From Camelus bactrianus (Eukaryota > Chordata > Mammalia > Artiodactyla > Camelidae), in contig NC_133570.1 of assembly GCF_048773025.1 (NCBI RefSeq), forward strand, positions 21,116,001 through 21,180,000: a DNA stretch of 64,000 nt, given 5' to 3'. Below the pieces are notes generated by a model that was not told the DNA's origin, ran no database searches, and was given only the letters and a program-made list of their open reading frames with translations. Every line of letters begins with the position of its first letter. The stretch's first letter is position 1. Positions 23,150 through 34,812 of the stretch are shown piece after piece. Both the position numbers and the translations under genes were made by a program.

Positions 23150-23188
23150 CACTGTGCTCCAGGGCTAAGGGGAAGTGAGACAAAAACC
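23150..23188 (+). promoter_or_regulatory. RSS (23 bp spacer) of the V1 segment at 22685
   Basis: Heptamer CACTGTG (fourth base differs), 23 bp spacer, perfect nonamer ACAAAAACC at 23180-23188. Confidence 0.9.
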
Positions 23189-23510
23189 AGCTGTCCCCCG
23201 AGCCATGTGGCTCCCTGGGCAGAACCATCCTTCCCAAGCCAGCTGCTTCTTTAATTTGTTTGGCTGAAAACCTGGTCTGAGACCTACACCAGCAACTGAG
23301 ACTAGAAAATGTGTCTGCATCTGAAAACCTGTCCTCAAACCTGTCCTTGGTGGCAACATTTTATCTGATTATCAGAAATTGAGCAGAACTTCCTGGATGC
23401 CGGGGGAAGTTGTCCTGGGGACAGAATCCCTGATGGGTCAGGGCAGCCCCAGGGACAGAGAGTCCAGCTACGTCTGAGTCAGGACACATCAGAGTGCCCT
23501 GTGTGTGTGT

Positions 23511-23625
23511 GGGACCAACAGCTCCCAGGATGGGGCACCAAACCGCTCATCTCTGATGCTAGTAGTGGACCCTCCCTCAGTTTCCTGGTGTTCAGGCTCC
23601 TTGGCCGTCACTGGACTGAGATGAG
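23511..23625 (+). pseudogene. Vestige of a V1-type V exon
   Basis: 23511-23560 matches V1 framework 2 ('gaccaacagctcccagga', 'ctcatctctgatgct'). Further on, 'ggccgtcactggactgag' resembles framework 3. No leader, Cys codons or RSS can be seen. A short, old relic 320 bp after the RSS of the V1 segment. Confidence 0.5.
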
Positions 23626-24689
23626 AACAGGCTGCTCCTCCAGTCCTTTCCTATGAAAGCGTCTCAGGATCACCTGGCATCTGGGCTGCAGGAACTGAGA
23701 ACAGAGTCGCTTTCTCAACTGTGAGCGGGGAATACAGCACCGCCTCCCGCTCAGGCTCTGGCTGGATCTTCTGCTGTTGCTGCTGCCCTGGGTACCGGGC
23801 ACCTGGGGGCCCTGCTAGGAGTGGAGGTGCCCCTCTCCTCTTTCCCCCAAGTCCCTGGAGGAACACATTACTAGGACAGGGTCTCAAAAGGAACAGGAAT
23901 TCCATCTCCCATCGCTGGGGACGCAGCGTCTCTTTCACTGAAGATCTGGGGCTGAGCTGGGGGGTCCAGCTGAGGTCCTGAATGTGAACTCTGACCCTTC
24001 AATCCTGATCTCCATCACTGGGGTCACCTACCAATTTCCAGGGCTTTCCAGAGCTATGAATCCCTCTCACTAAACCTCAGTGTGAACATCTGTGTGTTTT
24101 GCTCACTGGGGAGATTTCTTCGGTCCCAGCTGCACCAGCTCTGGAGTATCTAAGGCTGCAGTGGACATTTGGGGCTTCTGGAGCAACTACGTCTCTATTC
24201 CCCACGAAGCAACGATCCAAGCGTTGAATTTTCCTGTTTAATTTCTCTAATGCTTGCAGAATGATGTTGACTAATAATGGATCTGAAAGTCACATCTTGT
24301 GCTCCTCGTGTGTGGCATTTGCACACATTATTGTCACCAGTCACCAATCAGAGACAGTTCGTGCTGTTACAATAATGTTTCACACGGCACTAAGTATGTC
24401 CTTGATAGATTAGTGAAGTTGTCCCCAAACTGAAATAAAAAAGTGTTTTATGCCTGTCCTTTCCCCGGTAAGCTGTGGAGACAGTGCTGGTGCATTTCAG
24501 TTGCTGACACTGTCCCCCTGTGCAGAATCCACCCTTCCTGTGCCCCATCTAACTGTGCCTGGGCTGCACACCTTCCCTCCTTGCCCACACCCCACCCCAT
24601 CATGGGTTTCCTGCTGGACCAACAGGAAAGCATCGCTTATCAACATCTCTAAATAGGCCTACCTAGTACCTCCTGCAGGTGTCGTAACA
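23626..24689. other. Unshared intergenic DNA, no gene identified
   Basis: No sister copy in the window. One reading frame at 23755-23805 gives a Leu-rich signal-peptide-like run (LLLLLLPWVPGTWG), but it has no ATG in frame and stops soon after. Nothing else is recognised. Confidence 0.4.
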
Positions 24690-24870
24690 GCTGCACAAAG
24701 CAGGTGGTTTTTTAAATACTAAACATGAAGGAGCCGAGAGGATAGTTCAAGAAAACAATTCCTTTTATGATAGACTCAAAAAGAATAAAATAGATTGGCA
24801 CAGGATTATCCAAGCAGGAGAAAGGCTATAAACTGAAACCTGCAAACATTGTTCATAAAAATGACAGGAG
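24690..24870 (+). mobile_element. Old L1 ORF2 fragment
   Basis: 'gaaaacaattccttttatga', 'ctcaaaaagaataaaataga' and following sequence match the common L1 ORF2 stretch in order. Confidence 0.6.
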
Positions 24871-27800
24871 GTACCAGGAACTGCGAGCACAAGTGTGTTC
24901 ACGGGCTGGGTGACCTCGTCTGGTGAAGGCATCGGTCACCCCGACCCAGCTGGCCTGCACGTCCAGCTCAATCTGATCACGGGCTCCCACCTCCCAGTTT
25001 CATCCCCAAATACCCACAGCTCCCCTCCCTCTGGTTCTTTAGTTGGGAAGATGTTGGATAAACATGCGTTCTTTGGGCTTAGATTTCAGATCCCCAACCC
25101 CCGTGAACGTCCAGGCTCTACGTCTAGAACAGCGCCCAGTGCTGGTGCAGGCACGGGTCAGCGGGTGTCAGCACAGGGGCGTGGACAGAACCCAAATGGG
25201 GAAGAGGGTTCCACCTTCGCCCTCTTCATACCCATCCTCACTGACTAAGATAACAGACTGAAAAGATACTAAGTATATCAGAGAGTCCAAGGCATTGCCC
25301 AGCTAACGTTCCAGAAACACTAGGCCCTGGAGAAGTAAGCGGAGCAGACTCAGTTTCTCTGACAGTTTCTACTCCACGGCAAAGACAGAGACAAAGAGCC
25401 TGTGCAGGGTGGGCTGAGAGGACCCGGCAGTGGAGTCTAAAGCAATCAGCACCACAAGTGTGAGAACCACGTAGAATTAGGGTGAGGCTTTGCCACTTTA
25501 TACTCTCAGAACCTGACACCTTTTACATGTGTCAAGATGAAGGCAGACTCGTGATGACCCCAGATACCAGCAGGAAGGGACCTCCCCTGAAATATCTGAC
25601 AGCAATCACTGGGCAATACGCTGTGTATTGAAGTGTCTGCAGTTCATCGGTGACCTGAAAACAACTCCTCACCCCAAATACCATGCAGGGCGAGCCGCAT
25701 CCTTGTGCCCTGATCAGTGATGGGAGATGATCCCGGTGCCCCAGTCAGGACCCCTGACAGGATGGCTGGGCACAGTCGGGGCTGGGAGATGGGGTGTCTG
25801 AGCCCAGCAGGGATGCTGGAGGATGATTTGTGGGCACTGGGTTCTGGGCCAGAACAACTGGCAGATACTCCAGTGGTCTTGCTAACCCCCTGAGGCAGTG
25901 TCCTCACTGAGGGTGATCTTCTGCACCTGGGCTCCTGCGGCATGTGTGTTCCCAGCTCTGACAACACACTCGGCTCAGGGAGTCATTGCTCAGGTCTTGT
26001 CCAGGCAGGATAGACAGTCTCACGCCAGGAACAAATCTGCAAATAAAAATCAACAGTGATGTTGCTCCCGGGAAATGGTAAAGGGAAAGCTGGGGAGGGA
26101 ATGGTCGGAATTGTAACAATTGGACTCAGCAAGATGAGCTATGGGATGACCCTGTCAGGGTCCTGATATCTGTCCCACCCCCTCACTCACTGGACTGGAC
26201 TTTCCTTTAGGGCAGAAGAGGAAGATGGGAAGGGGGTGCCTCTGCCCTGCTCTTTTCTTATGCTCTGTGCATGGAGTGGTCGGTCACCCCACTTTCTACC
26301 CCTTGTAATCCCCACTTCTCCTCCACGGTGTGAGTCAGACTTTATATTAATAACTGCTTGTCATGGGGGCTCCCATTCTTTCTGCGACCTTCTCTCCCTG
26401 ATTACAGGGTCCTGGATCAGACTGCACTACACCTGCCACCATGTCCCGAGTCTGCATCTCTCTTTGTGTGTGTGTGTGGTTGGGGGGTTCTGTGTGTGCA
26501 TCTGAGAAATGAGTGAGCAGACATTTCTCTAGCACTAAATCCAAGTTGGAAGGCATCAGGATAGCACCCCACCAAACACAAAGAGCTCTTACTAAGACTT
26601 AAAGTAGAAGGCACAGAGTCCAATCTAATTTACTTGTTCTAGAAAACACAGGAAAATCTGCCCAACAGGAGCTACATCAAATTTCAAAATTTTAGCTCAA
26701 GATTATTTTTGCAAAGAGACAGATAATTTCCTCAAATTCTGAGTAGAATCTAGCTGATATCAACAAAGATTCATTGGAACCATAGAGACGATTTGGTCTG
26801 AGGCTAGGGTCTCTGGGGAGTCCCTGAGAGGGGGAGAACATGCACTGTGGATGGAGAGCAGATGTGAAGAGATTAAACCACAGGTCAGATGCCACTTTGA
26901 GGAAGAGAGACGCAGAGTTTTCAGCGCTGATCCCTGACCCACTGCAGGAGAAGAAGATGCTGTCACTGGACATCACGCCGGGGAGATCACTGGTGCTCTA
27001 GGTGGCGGGGGCAGAGGCATCAGGCTGGTCTGTCACATCCAAGGAGCCCAGCCCAGAGAAAGCTTTTACCCGTCTGGCAGCATCACCCAGAGCCACCAGG
27101 GGGAGCTGTTCTCTGCTCCTCTCTCACTGTGCTGGGCTCCTGGCCCCGGGGTGCTCTGCCATATACAATCTGCAAAACCTCATGTCAACACTGGCTCCTC
27201 ATTGCAACCCAGACCTTCCCCCAAGGAAAGCACTGAGTTCTACTCTGGTGCCTTGAGGAAACTCCCGACAACTTAGAAAGTTTGCTCAGGGCTCCCTCCA
27301 GAAGTCAGGGGTCCCTGCTGAAAACTGTAGTGAATTCCAGCTTTGTTTTATTAGAATGTGCAAGCTGTCATAATTTCATGCTGACATTGTCACCTTTTCA
27401 CCTGAAACCTGCAGTTAAACTGAAGAGACTCCATATACTAGATAATACTTCAAAAAATGGAGGTCGTCAGCTGGCACTGCAGCTCTATGTGTCCGTTCTC
27501 CAGCCCTGGTCCCCCAACTCCTGCTCCTGGGAACAGGTTGGGAACTGAGTCAGGGGAGATCCCTGTCCCCACTCACCCCAGACACAGGCTCTGTGACTTC
27601 CCAGTGGACTAACTGCTGGAGGAGGAGGGACAGATCATCTCCTCCGAAGAAGACAAGCAGGGATTTCACAGAGGAAGGGAGACCTGTTCCAAGATGGGGG
27701 TAGCTGTGGTGGGGACTAGACTTCTAGGCCCAAGAAAAGAGGACCCCTTCATCTCCTCCTTCAGCCCTCATGCTCTGCAGGGAAGAGATTTAGGACTGAG

Positions 27801-27962
27801 GTCACAGGGGCAGGGGAGTACAATTGGTGACAGGAATCACTCCCACCACTCAGTACCTCATCACCCAGCCTTATGTGTCAGGGTGATGTCCCTACATCTG
27901 CTCCCTCCAGTCCTCCCTCAGGGGACATGAGGTGACACTGGGCAGGGAGAGGGAGGAAGCTG
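24871..27962. other. Unshared DNA followed by V8 upstream flank
   Basis: No gene recognised on either strand in 24.87-27.5 kb. A short TG repeat lies at 26464-26480. A CTCF-like motif (CCACCAGGGGGAGCTGT) is at 27093-27109. From about 27540 the sequence is the V8 upstream flank shared with 15.0-15.4 kb. Confidence 0.45.
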
Positions 27963-27970
27963 ATTTGCAT
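27963..27970 (+). promoter_or_regulatory. Octamer ATTTGCAT of the V8 pseudogene at 28076
   Basis: Perfect octamer 106-113 bp before the position of the lost start codon. Confidence 0.85.
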
Positions 27971-28075
27971 GAAGCCCCTTCTCCTCCCAGTGGGTCCAGG
28001 AGGCAAGAAAAGGCCCGAGGACCCCACAGTGCAGCCCAGGACGTGGAGGAGCCACATCCCGGGAGCATTTCTATC

Positions 28076-28536
28076 ATTGTCTGGATGGTGCTTCTGCTCA
28101 TGCTCCTCGCTCATGGCTCAGGTCAGGGGCTAGGACGCTGCATCCTTGGGGGACATCTACAGCCTGATGTCTGGGTGACCCTGGTCTCCATAACCACTCC
28201 TGTCTCTCTCCTGTCGCTTTTAGGGGTGGATTCTCAGACTGTGGTGATTCAGAATTCATCTCTGACATTGTCTCCAGGAGAGACGGTGACACTAACCTGT
28301 GGCCCCAGCTCTGGGTCTGTCACTACCAGTAACTACCCCAGCTGGTACCAGCAGACACCAGGCCAGGCTCCCCAAGTCTTATCTATAGCAGAAGCAGCCG
28401 AGGGTCCCCAGTCTGGGGTCCCCAGTCGCTTGTCTGGATCCATCTCTGGGATCAAAGCCACCCTCACCAACACTGAGGCCTTGCCCAAGGACAAGGCCGA
28501 CTATTACTGTGCTCTGTACCCTGGTAGTTACACTAC
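28076..28536 (+). pseudogene. IGLV8: IGLV8-subgroup V pseudogene (start lost, CDR2 scrambled, RSS broken)
   Basis: Leader exon 28076-28121, intron 28122-28223, V exon 28224-28536. The start codon is ATT instead of ATG; an in-frame ATG three codons later would give a shortened leader ([13 protein letters not shown]). Framework 1 is [16 protein letters not shown] with [28 protein letters not shown] 1 bp loss followed by a 7 bp gain keeps the frame open but replaces the usual [10 protein letters not shown] with a garbled [28 protein letters not shown] closes the exon. The first heptamer base is also lost. It is open reading but almost surely unusable. Confidence 0.9.
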
Positions 28537-28574
28537 GACAGTAATTTAACCTCACAGCAAGTGCTACGAAAGCT
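28537..28574 (+). promoter_or_regulatory. Broken RSS of the V8 pseudogene at 28076
   Basis: The heptamer position reads GACAGTA, losing the essential first C. Spacer 22 bp, nonamer-like ACGAAAGCT. Confidence 0.75.
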
Positions 28575-31024
28575 TCCCCCTGAGCTCAGCAGGCTCAGAC
28601 CTAGTGGCAGGAGAGTAAGAGAGAGGGTGAAATGTCAGCCCCACAGGGGGAGGGGGCACCATGGACCCATCTCGTGCCCAAGGGTTCCAGGCTGCATGCC
28701 TCCTCCAGCCTCCCCCAGTGTGTGTCCATTGCTCCTAGGGTTCCCCCTTTCCCACAAATATGGTGGTGACGTGGTCTCAGCTCCAAATTCTATCCTGCAG
28801 CTGTGTGACTCAGGAATCAAGCACCATCAAGACGACCTTGCCTGTTGACCTTGCTGATCTCAGGCTGGACAATTAAACTCCCTGCACTGTGCCCTCAGCA
28901 GGGCTCCCAGCAGCTCTCGGCTGTGACCTGGACTTCCGTTCCCATGGATAGAAGCGGGCTAGGCCTTGTCACCCCTGGGGGAGGGTCTGGGGTTCCAGGA
29001 TCAGGAACCTCCATCCCATCAGAACAATCAGCCTGAGCCAGGCGGGCCGTCGGTGTGGTCAGCTGTCCAGTTCTCCACCCAGGAATCTGGTAGCCCAGGA
29101 GGAGCTGGGCTTCCTCCCCATTCCTCAGTGAGAGACAGAATGAGGAAGACAAGGCAGTCTAGTCTGCACTCCTGTCCCCCTGCTGAGGATTGTGGGGCCA
29201 GTGAGGACTGAGCCCTGACCCTACCTGGGTAACAGGACTGAACCCGGGGTGGGGCAGGGATGGACACTGCGGTGCCCCTAGTTCTTTGGTGTCCCTGAGA
29301 CCACAGAGCCCAGTGGGCCAGGTATCCACCCATGGCAGCAAAGGAGACCCTCTCAGCCCGGCTTCCCCGCCTTGGGTCAGCAGGCGCAGTAGGGGGCTCT
29401 ACCCCACGCCCCCTGGATGCGAAGGAGCTGGTGACCACAGCTGCCCCAGGGTCACCAGGAGAGAGTCAGCAGCACAGAGCAGTGGGGTCAGGGCCTCCCT
29501 TTGCTGGGACAGTGGATGTGAACACACCCCAACCTTCTGCTGCAGGACAATCCCTGACCAACAAAGACTAAAAGGGACTCAGGGACTCTTGATGTCACCT
29601 CCCCAAAGTCCAGGATCCAGTTGTCAAATCAGCAAGTGGGAAAATAAATTTCGATGTGAAAACAGAATCCAGTGGTGCTAAACTGAGATGACTCAATGGT
29701 GACATATGTTTAGGGGACATCAGACCCCTGGATGAGCAGGTACAGACACTGGGAACAAACGGAGCAGGAGGTGAACGGAGGTAGACATAGAACCAGGAGA
29801 ATAAAGTGGATGGAAACAGAGACCTGAAATACAGCAGAGGAAAACAAATAAGAAATCTCTCTGCAGGGGCTCAAAGACATGTAATGTGCATTATTATTTT
29901 ATTTCCTTATTTGATTATTGAGTGGTTGATTCTTCCTTGAAAGGAAAAAAGGGCTGCCATCACTACTGCATCATTCCCAACACCATGAATATTCAGAGAG
30001 CGTCACCAGAGGGCGCTGTGGGTCCGATCAAAATCCCTCAAGCTTGAACCCCACTAAAGCTCCCACTGCTGGAGTCCTGCACCCGGGCTCACTGGCTGGA
30101 GCTGGACATGGGAGCAGGTGCTTCCTCTCAGTGGACAAAGTCTGAGCCCCGACATCTGCAGGCCCCGCCTGTGCATGAGCTGCCACCTGGGGGGGGATCC
30201 AGCATTGGATGGTGTGTGGGCTCCTGTCCCCATAGGGCCCCAACCCCCTTCCCCAGGAGCAGAGGAGGAGGAGGAGGGACCCCAGGGACTAGCCCCACCC
30301 CCTCCCACTCCTCTCAGCCATTCTGGCTTCTCCTCTGTCTTTTCAACGAGCTTCCCACCTTCCCTCCACTCTGATTCTCGACTTTCCTCCCAAACCCCGG
30401 GCACCCCTTCTACCTACAACCCTCCACCTAATGACCTCTCCAGGCATTCCCAAGGACACTATCAGAAGCTGGTGACTTTCTCCAGATCTTCGAGGAAACA
30501 GACACTCAATCCCTCTTCCTCCACCTGGAACCTCTCAGATCCCTTCCTTCCCGAGAGGCCTCATGCCTCCAGACACTCAGGTTTTATCCCCGCTCACCCT
30601 TCCACTACCCTAGGTCCCCCCATTTCCCAGGGGATCCAGTGAGTCCCTCTAGAAGCTAATGGATCTCCCCAGACACCCTCCACTCATACTCTCGGCCCAT
30701 CAGATCTGGAGTCTTGTGAGAAGGGAACCCCGTTCTCCTAAGGATCTGGGAAGGGAGGTCCCAGCTGAACTGACTCTGTCCTCAGATCTTGTACCACTGA
30801 TTTTATGTGCAGTGAGCACAGGAGACGCTGAGGGCTCTTGACTTTGACAACAGACACCTGTCCCGGGTCTCTAATCAGGGGTCCCTGGGCACCTAATGGT
30901 GTCCTCTTGGGAACCCTGGAGAGCCTCAGGCCAGCTAGCTGGGCCACCCTAACAAGACGTGACTCTGGACGTGGGGTCACTCAGTTCCCCGGGACGGGCT
31001 GGGTTGGGCCCAGGACAGGAGCTA
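28575..31024. repeat. V8-V9 intergenic DNA (second copy)
   Basis: No gene. Sister of 16.0-18.5 kb and 39.05-41.5 kb. CTCF-like motif TCACCAGAGGGCGCTGTGG at 30003-30021. Confidence 0.7.
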
Positions 31025-31032
31025 ATTTGCAT
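31025..31032 (+). promoter_or_regulatory. Octamer ATTTGCAT of the V9 pseudogene at 31113
   Basis: Perfect octamer, followed by a TATA-like GTATAAGAG about 30 bp further on. Confidence 0.85.
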
Positions 31033-31112
31033 GAAGGGCCCTTGGTCCTGGGGTAAGGGTATAAGAGAGCTGGGCAGCGGCGTCCTCAGCAGATCTCGGG
31101 GGCATCTGCACC

Positions 31113-31610
31113 ACAGCATGGACTCTGCTCCCCCTCCTCCCCCTCCTCCCCCTCCTCCTCTATTGCACAGGTCAGGACGCCCTCAGCACCCTGACTCCTA
31201 GCTCCCCACACCCCTGCCACACCCACAGGGAATGTCTCTCCTTGTCCTTCCTCGGGACATAACAAGTGTCTGTGTTTCCAGGCTCCCTCTCCCAGCCTGT
31301 GCTGATGCAGCCGCCCTTGCATCTGCCTCCCTGGGAGCCTCAGCCAAGCTGAACTGTACCCTGAGCAGTGGCTACAGTGGCTACAGTGTGGACTGGTACC
31401 AGCAGGTCCCAGGGAAGTGCCCACGGTTCCTGATGCGAGTCAGCATCAGTGGTGTTGGATCCAAGGTGGATGGGGTCTCTGATCACTTCTCAGGCTCAGG
31501 TTCTGGTTTGGAGCACTACCTGACCATCCAGAACTTTCGGGAGGAGGATGAGGCTGAATACATCTGAATACATGGGGCAGATCGTGGCACGGGAGCAGCT
31601 TCATGCAACC
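31113..31610 (+). pseudogene. IGLV9: IGLV9-subgroup V pseudogene (start lost, expanded leader)
   Basis: The leader exon is 31113-31170, where the start codon reads ACA. It is 9 bp longer than in the V9 copy at 18590, through reiteration of a CCCCTCCTC-like unit. Intron 31171-31281, V exon 31282-31610. A 1 bp deletion in framework 1 (after CAGCCGCCC) shifts the frame. Beyond it the domain is open and IGLV9-like: [47 protein letters not shown] short tandem duplication (tgaatacatc type) at 31556-31571 then puts TGA at 31565-31567 in place of the second Cys. Downstream 'ggggcagatcgtggc' keeps the GADRG tail. Confidence 0.92.
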
Positions 31611-31648
31611 CACAGCAACAAGGGCAGAGGAGAAGTAATACAAAATCC
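31611..31648 (+). promoter_or_regulatory. Degenerate RSS of the V9 pseudogene at 31113
   Basis: Heptamer CACAGCA, 22 bp spacer, nonamer ACAAAATCC. Confidence 0.75.
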
Positions 31649-32934
31649 CCGCTGACAGCCCAGCCCCACCCGTCCCATCACCCGACCCACAGTTCAGGGT
31701 GGGCGCCTGCTGATCTCCTCTGAGAGTTTCCACCTTTCCAGGGATTTTCATAACTCAACCCCTGTCAGTGAGGACGGTTTGTTCCTGCACAACCTGCCTG
31801 GTCTCAGTCCACAGCGAATGTTCCCCTGGGTTGGAAATCATAAACCAATCCGGGCTGAATTCCAGTGAAATACATCCAGCCCTGAAATTCAAAGCTGCAA
31901 AACAGCATCCTTGCCATCCTTCCCTTTGGCAATCAATTCTTTGCCAACCAGGGAAAGTAACACACAGATGAATCCACGTGACTGTGGTTGGATCCACTGC
32001 TTGAATGCACAGGAGTTTGGAACATGGAGCAAGGGCGTGTCCTAAAGAGGGTCCCGGGGATGCTGGTGCTGGGCTGTGTGCTAACGTCATGGGTGAGGGG
32101 GTAGAAGGAGGGTGAGAGGAGGGGAGATTGAAGGAGGGGAGTCATCCTGATGCGGGCTGACGGGGGATGAAGGTGCGGGAGGCCTCACAGTCTACTACCA
32201 CGGACTTCTCTTACGTCAACAGTTTCAATGAAGACAGACGTGTGAACAAGAAAACCACCACCCCTGTGTGATGTGATGCGTGTCTGCCCCGGGTTAACCG
32301 ATCACCAAAGTTGCCTAAATGTGTGTTTCCACCTTGATATCAAGTTGAAGCCCATCTCCTCCCAGCAGACAGAGGGGGCTGCTGTGAAGTTGGGAAGGAA
32401 GAGGAGTTCAAGTGTCACTGACAGAGGAGGGAAGGAGGGGGCCCAGAGTGAGGGGAGGGGCTGTGGGTGGATGTGGAGGGGGCGGGGCCAGATCAGGAAG
32501 GAACCTTGTGGGGCTGAAGAGTTGGGATTTCATGCAAACGAAAGTGAGGACTCATTGAAGGGTTTAAGGCAGAGTTGACTTCACCTGAAGGAGGATTTTC
32601 CTCTGTTGTCTTGAGGAGAAGCAGGTGGTCCTCGTCAAAGGACACTTACTGAGACACCTGTGAGTCCAGATGAGAATGGAGCATTTGCACAATCTCAGCA
32701 AATTTGGACACAGGATATGGTGAGGACGTGATTGTTTCTGCATTTGACAGGCACACACCACCTCTCTACTGAACTAAAACAATGAGCAAGAGAACCCAGG
32801 TGTGGGCATTTTTGTTTATAATACAGACAAATTGTAGGAACACTAAGACAGGGTCCTCACAAGAAATATGTGACATCACTGTGAAAAAACTCCATCTTAG
32901 GAACACAATCCTCACACATGACAAATATATCAGA
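31649..32934. repeat. V9 3' flank (second copy, without the LTR)
   Basis: No gene. Sister of 19.08-20.67 kb minus the LTR, and of 42.12-43.42 kb. Reversed octamer ATGCAAAC at 32532-32539. Confidence 0.7.
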
Positions 32935-33415
32935 AGTAGCTCTGATATATTAATACAGTGGAATAATACTCAGCCATAAAAAAGTATAAAGTAATGCCAT
33001 TTGCAGCAACTTGGATGGACCTGAAAATCATCATTCTAACTGAAGCAAGCCTGAAAGAGAAAGATACCATATCACTCATATGTGGAATCTAAAGAAAGAA
33101 AAAAAGACAATAATGAATTTAATTAGAAAACAGAAACAGACTCACAGACAGAGAAAACAAACTTATGGTTTCCAGGGGGAAACAGGGTAGGAAGGAAAAA
33201 ATTGGGAATTTGAGATTTGCAAATATTAACTACTGTCTATAAAATAGATAAGCAAGTTTTTTTTGTGTAGAGCACAGGTAACTAGATTCAATATCTTGTA
33301 ACCTGTAGTGAAAAAGAATATGAAAACAAATACATGTATGTGTGTATGACTGAATCATTATGCTGTATACCAGAACTGACACATTGTAAACTGAATATTT
33401 CTCAATAAAAAGGAA
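32935..33415 (+). mobile_element. L1 3' end fragment (ORF2 tail and 3' UTR)
   Basis: Starts within the L1 ORF2 tail ('tggaataatactcagccat', 'gcagcaacttggatggacct') and runs through the artiodactyl-type L1 3' UTR ('agaaacagactcacagacag', 'gagcacaggtaactagattc') to AATAAA near 33405. 5' truncated. A sister copy at 43425-43900 shows it was duplicated with the V9-V5 interval. Confidence 0.88.
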
Positions 33416-34214
33416 AGAAATATATGACATGTGCACTACTAAATGATATGCTTGCCGAACTATATCATTTCCACTAATCACGCCAAACTCCATCAAAATT
33501 CTGAAAGCATTGCATGAGTTTTGAAATGGCTGCTGTTTCAAGGTTTCAAATATGACCTTTTTCTTCTTCATGGAAAATCCAAATCCAAACCTTTCCCTGC
33601 AATAGCCCTACACGTCCTTCAAACCAACTCACTGTCCCCTTGTCACTGGTGGACACGTGGGTCAGTTAGCTTTTGTAGACTGTACTCTAGGAAGGGGCTG
33701 TAAATTTTAATGGTTCCATATGCACAGCTTTGCAGCTTCCATGGACCAGGACTCCATCTGGAAATGAAAAAATTTTATAGGATGTGACTCAGCATAAGAG
33801 AACCACAGAATCTGGGAAGCCGATTGTGGACCTGTGAATGGAGACAAGGACCAGATGAGCTGCCCAACAAGCTGGGCCCTCAGGTCTCTGATCCTTGGTG
33901 AGGTTGTGCCCCGTGACCAGCGGGGAACGCTGAGGGCCTGCCCAGTGGTCCCGGCACAGCTGCTCGGGGAGGAGCACTCACTCTCAGGAGCTGGGTGGGG
34001 GGCGAAGCCTGTGCTCCTGATGGGGACTCAGCAGTGTGACCCCCTTCCAGCTGGTAGAGTGCTCTGAGCAGGGACCCCTGTGGTCTCAGCTGGTGCCTCC
34101 TCCCAGAGTCTCCCAAGGGGGGAGGCCACCTTCCATCCACCTGAGTCTGGGCTGTGAGCTGAGCTCAAGCACCAGGGCTCAGGGAGGGGCTGAGCGGTCT
34201 GTGGGGGGAAACCC
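33416..34214. other. V5 upstream flank
   Basis: No gene. Shared with 43.9-44.68 kb and in part with 14.65-15.0 kb. A degraded CTCF-like site (gaccagcggggaacgctg) lies near 33915-33932. Confidence 0.6.
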
Positions 34215-34222
34215 ATTTGCAT
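34215..34222 (+). promoter_or_regulatory. Octamer ATTTGCAT of the V5 pseudogene at 34312
   Basis: Perfect octamer 90-97 bp before the leader ATG. Confidence 0.88.
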
Positions 34223-34311
34223 GGGCCGCCCCTCCTCTGACAGAGGCTGGCAATAACAGGAGGCCCGGGGTAGCCCAGCCCCAGCGAGGGGACCAGGGGA
34301 CTGTGAGCATC

Positions 34312-34812
34312 ATGGCCTGGACTCCTCTCCTGCTCCTGCTCCTGCTTCTCTCTCACTGAACAGGTAGGGACGGGCCTCAGGGACCACATCTCAGGTCCCT
34401 GCCTACAGCAGCCCCTGTGGCTCAAACTCTGGGAACGCTTTCTGAAGGTCTCGCCCCATCTGCCCCTTGTGCCTGTGTTTGCAGGGTCCCTCTCCCAGCA
34501 TGTGCTGACTCAGCTGCCCTCCCTCTCTGAGTCTCCCGAAGCATCAGCTAGACTCACCTGCACCCTTAGCAGTGGGAACAGTGTTGGCAGCTCTGCTATA
34601 AGCTGGTACCGGCAGAAGGCAGGGAGCCCTCCCTGGTATCTCCTGTACTACCACAGAGACTCCAGTAAGCACCAGGGTTCCGGGGTCCCAAGCCGCTTCT
34701 CTGGGTCCAAAGATGCCTTGACCAATGCAGGGCTTCTGCTCATCTCTGGGCTGCAGCCCGAGGACGAGGCTGACTATTACTGTGTTGCCTGGGACGGCAA
34801 CAGTAATGCTCA
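34312..34812 (+). pseudogene. IGLV5: IGLV5-subgroup V pseudogene (only lesion a stop in the leader)
   Basis: The leader exon is 34312-34363, with 6 bp more Leu codons than its sisters. Cys of the usual SHCTG is TGA (34357-34359). Intron 34364-34484, V exon 34485-34812. The V exon is complete and open: [82 protein letters not shown]. Octamer, splice sites and a usable-looking RSS are present. The segment could rearrange, but its transcript would stop in the signal peptide. The V5 at 51702 has a stop at the same leader codon. Confidence 0.93.

Noticed and set aside
23721-23981. Frame with a run of five Cys
   Set aside because: The Cys run comes from a CTG/TGC-rich stretch; a neighbouring frame is Leu-rich. 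No start, no conservation, no domain.
25238-26976. Several minus-strand open frames of 60-107 codons, considered as inverted V genes
   Set aside because: No Cys-Trp-DEADYYC pattern, leader, octamer or RSS could be placed on either strand.
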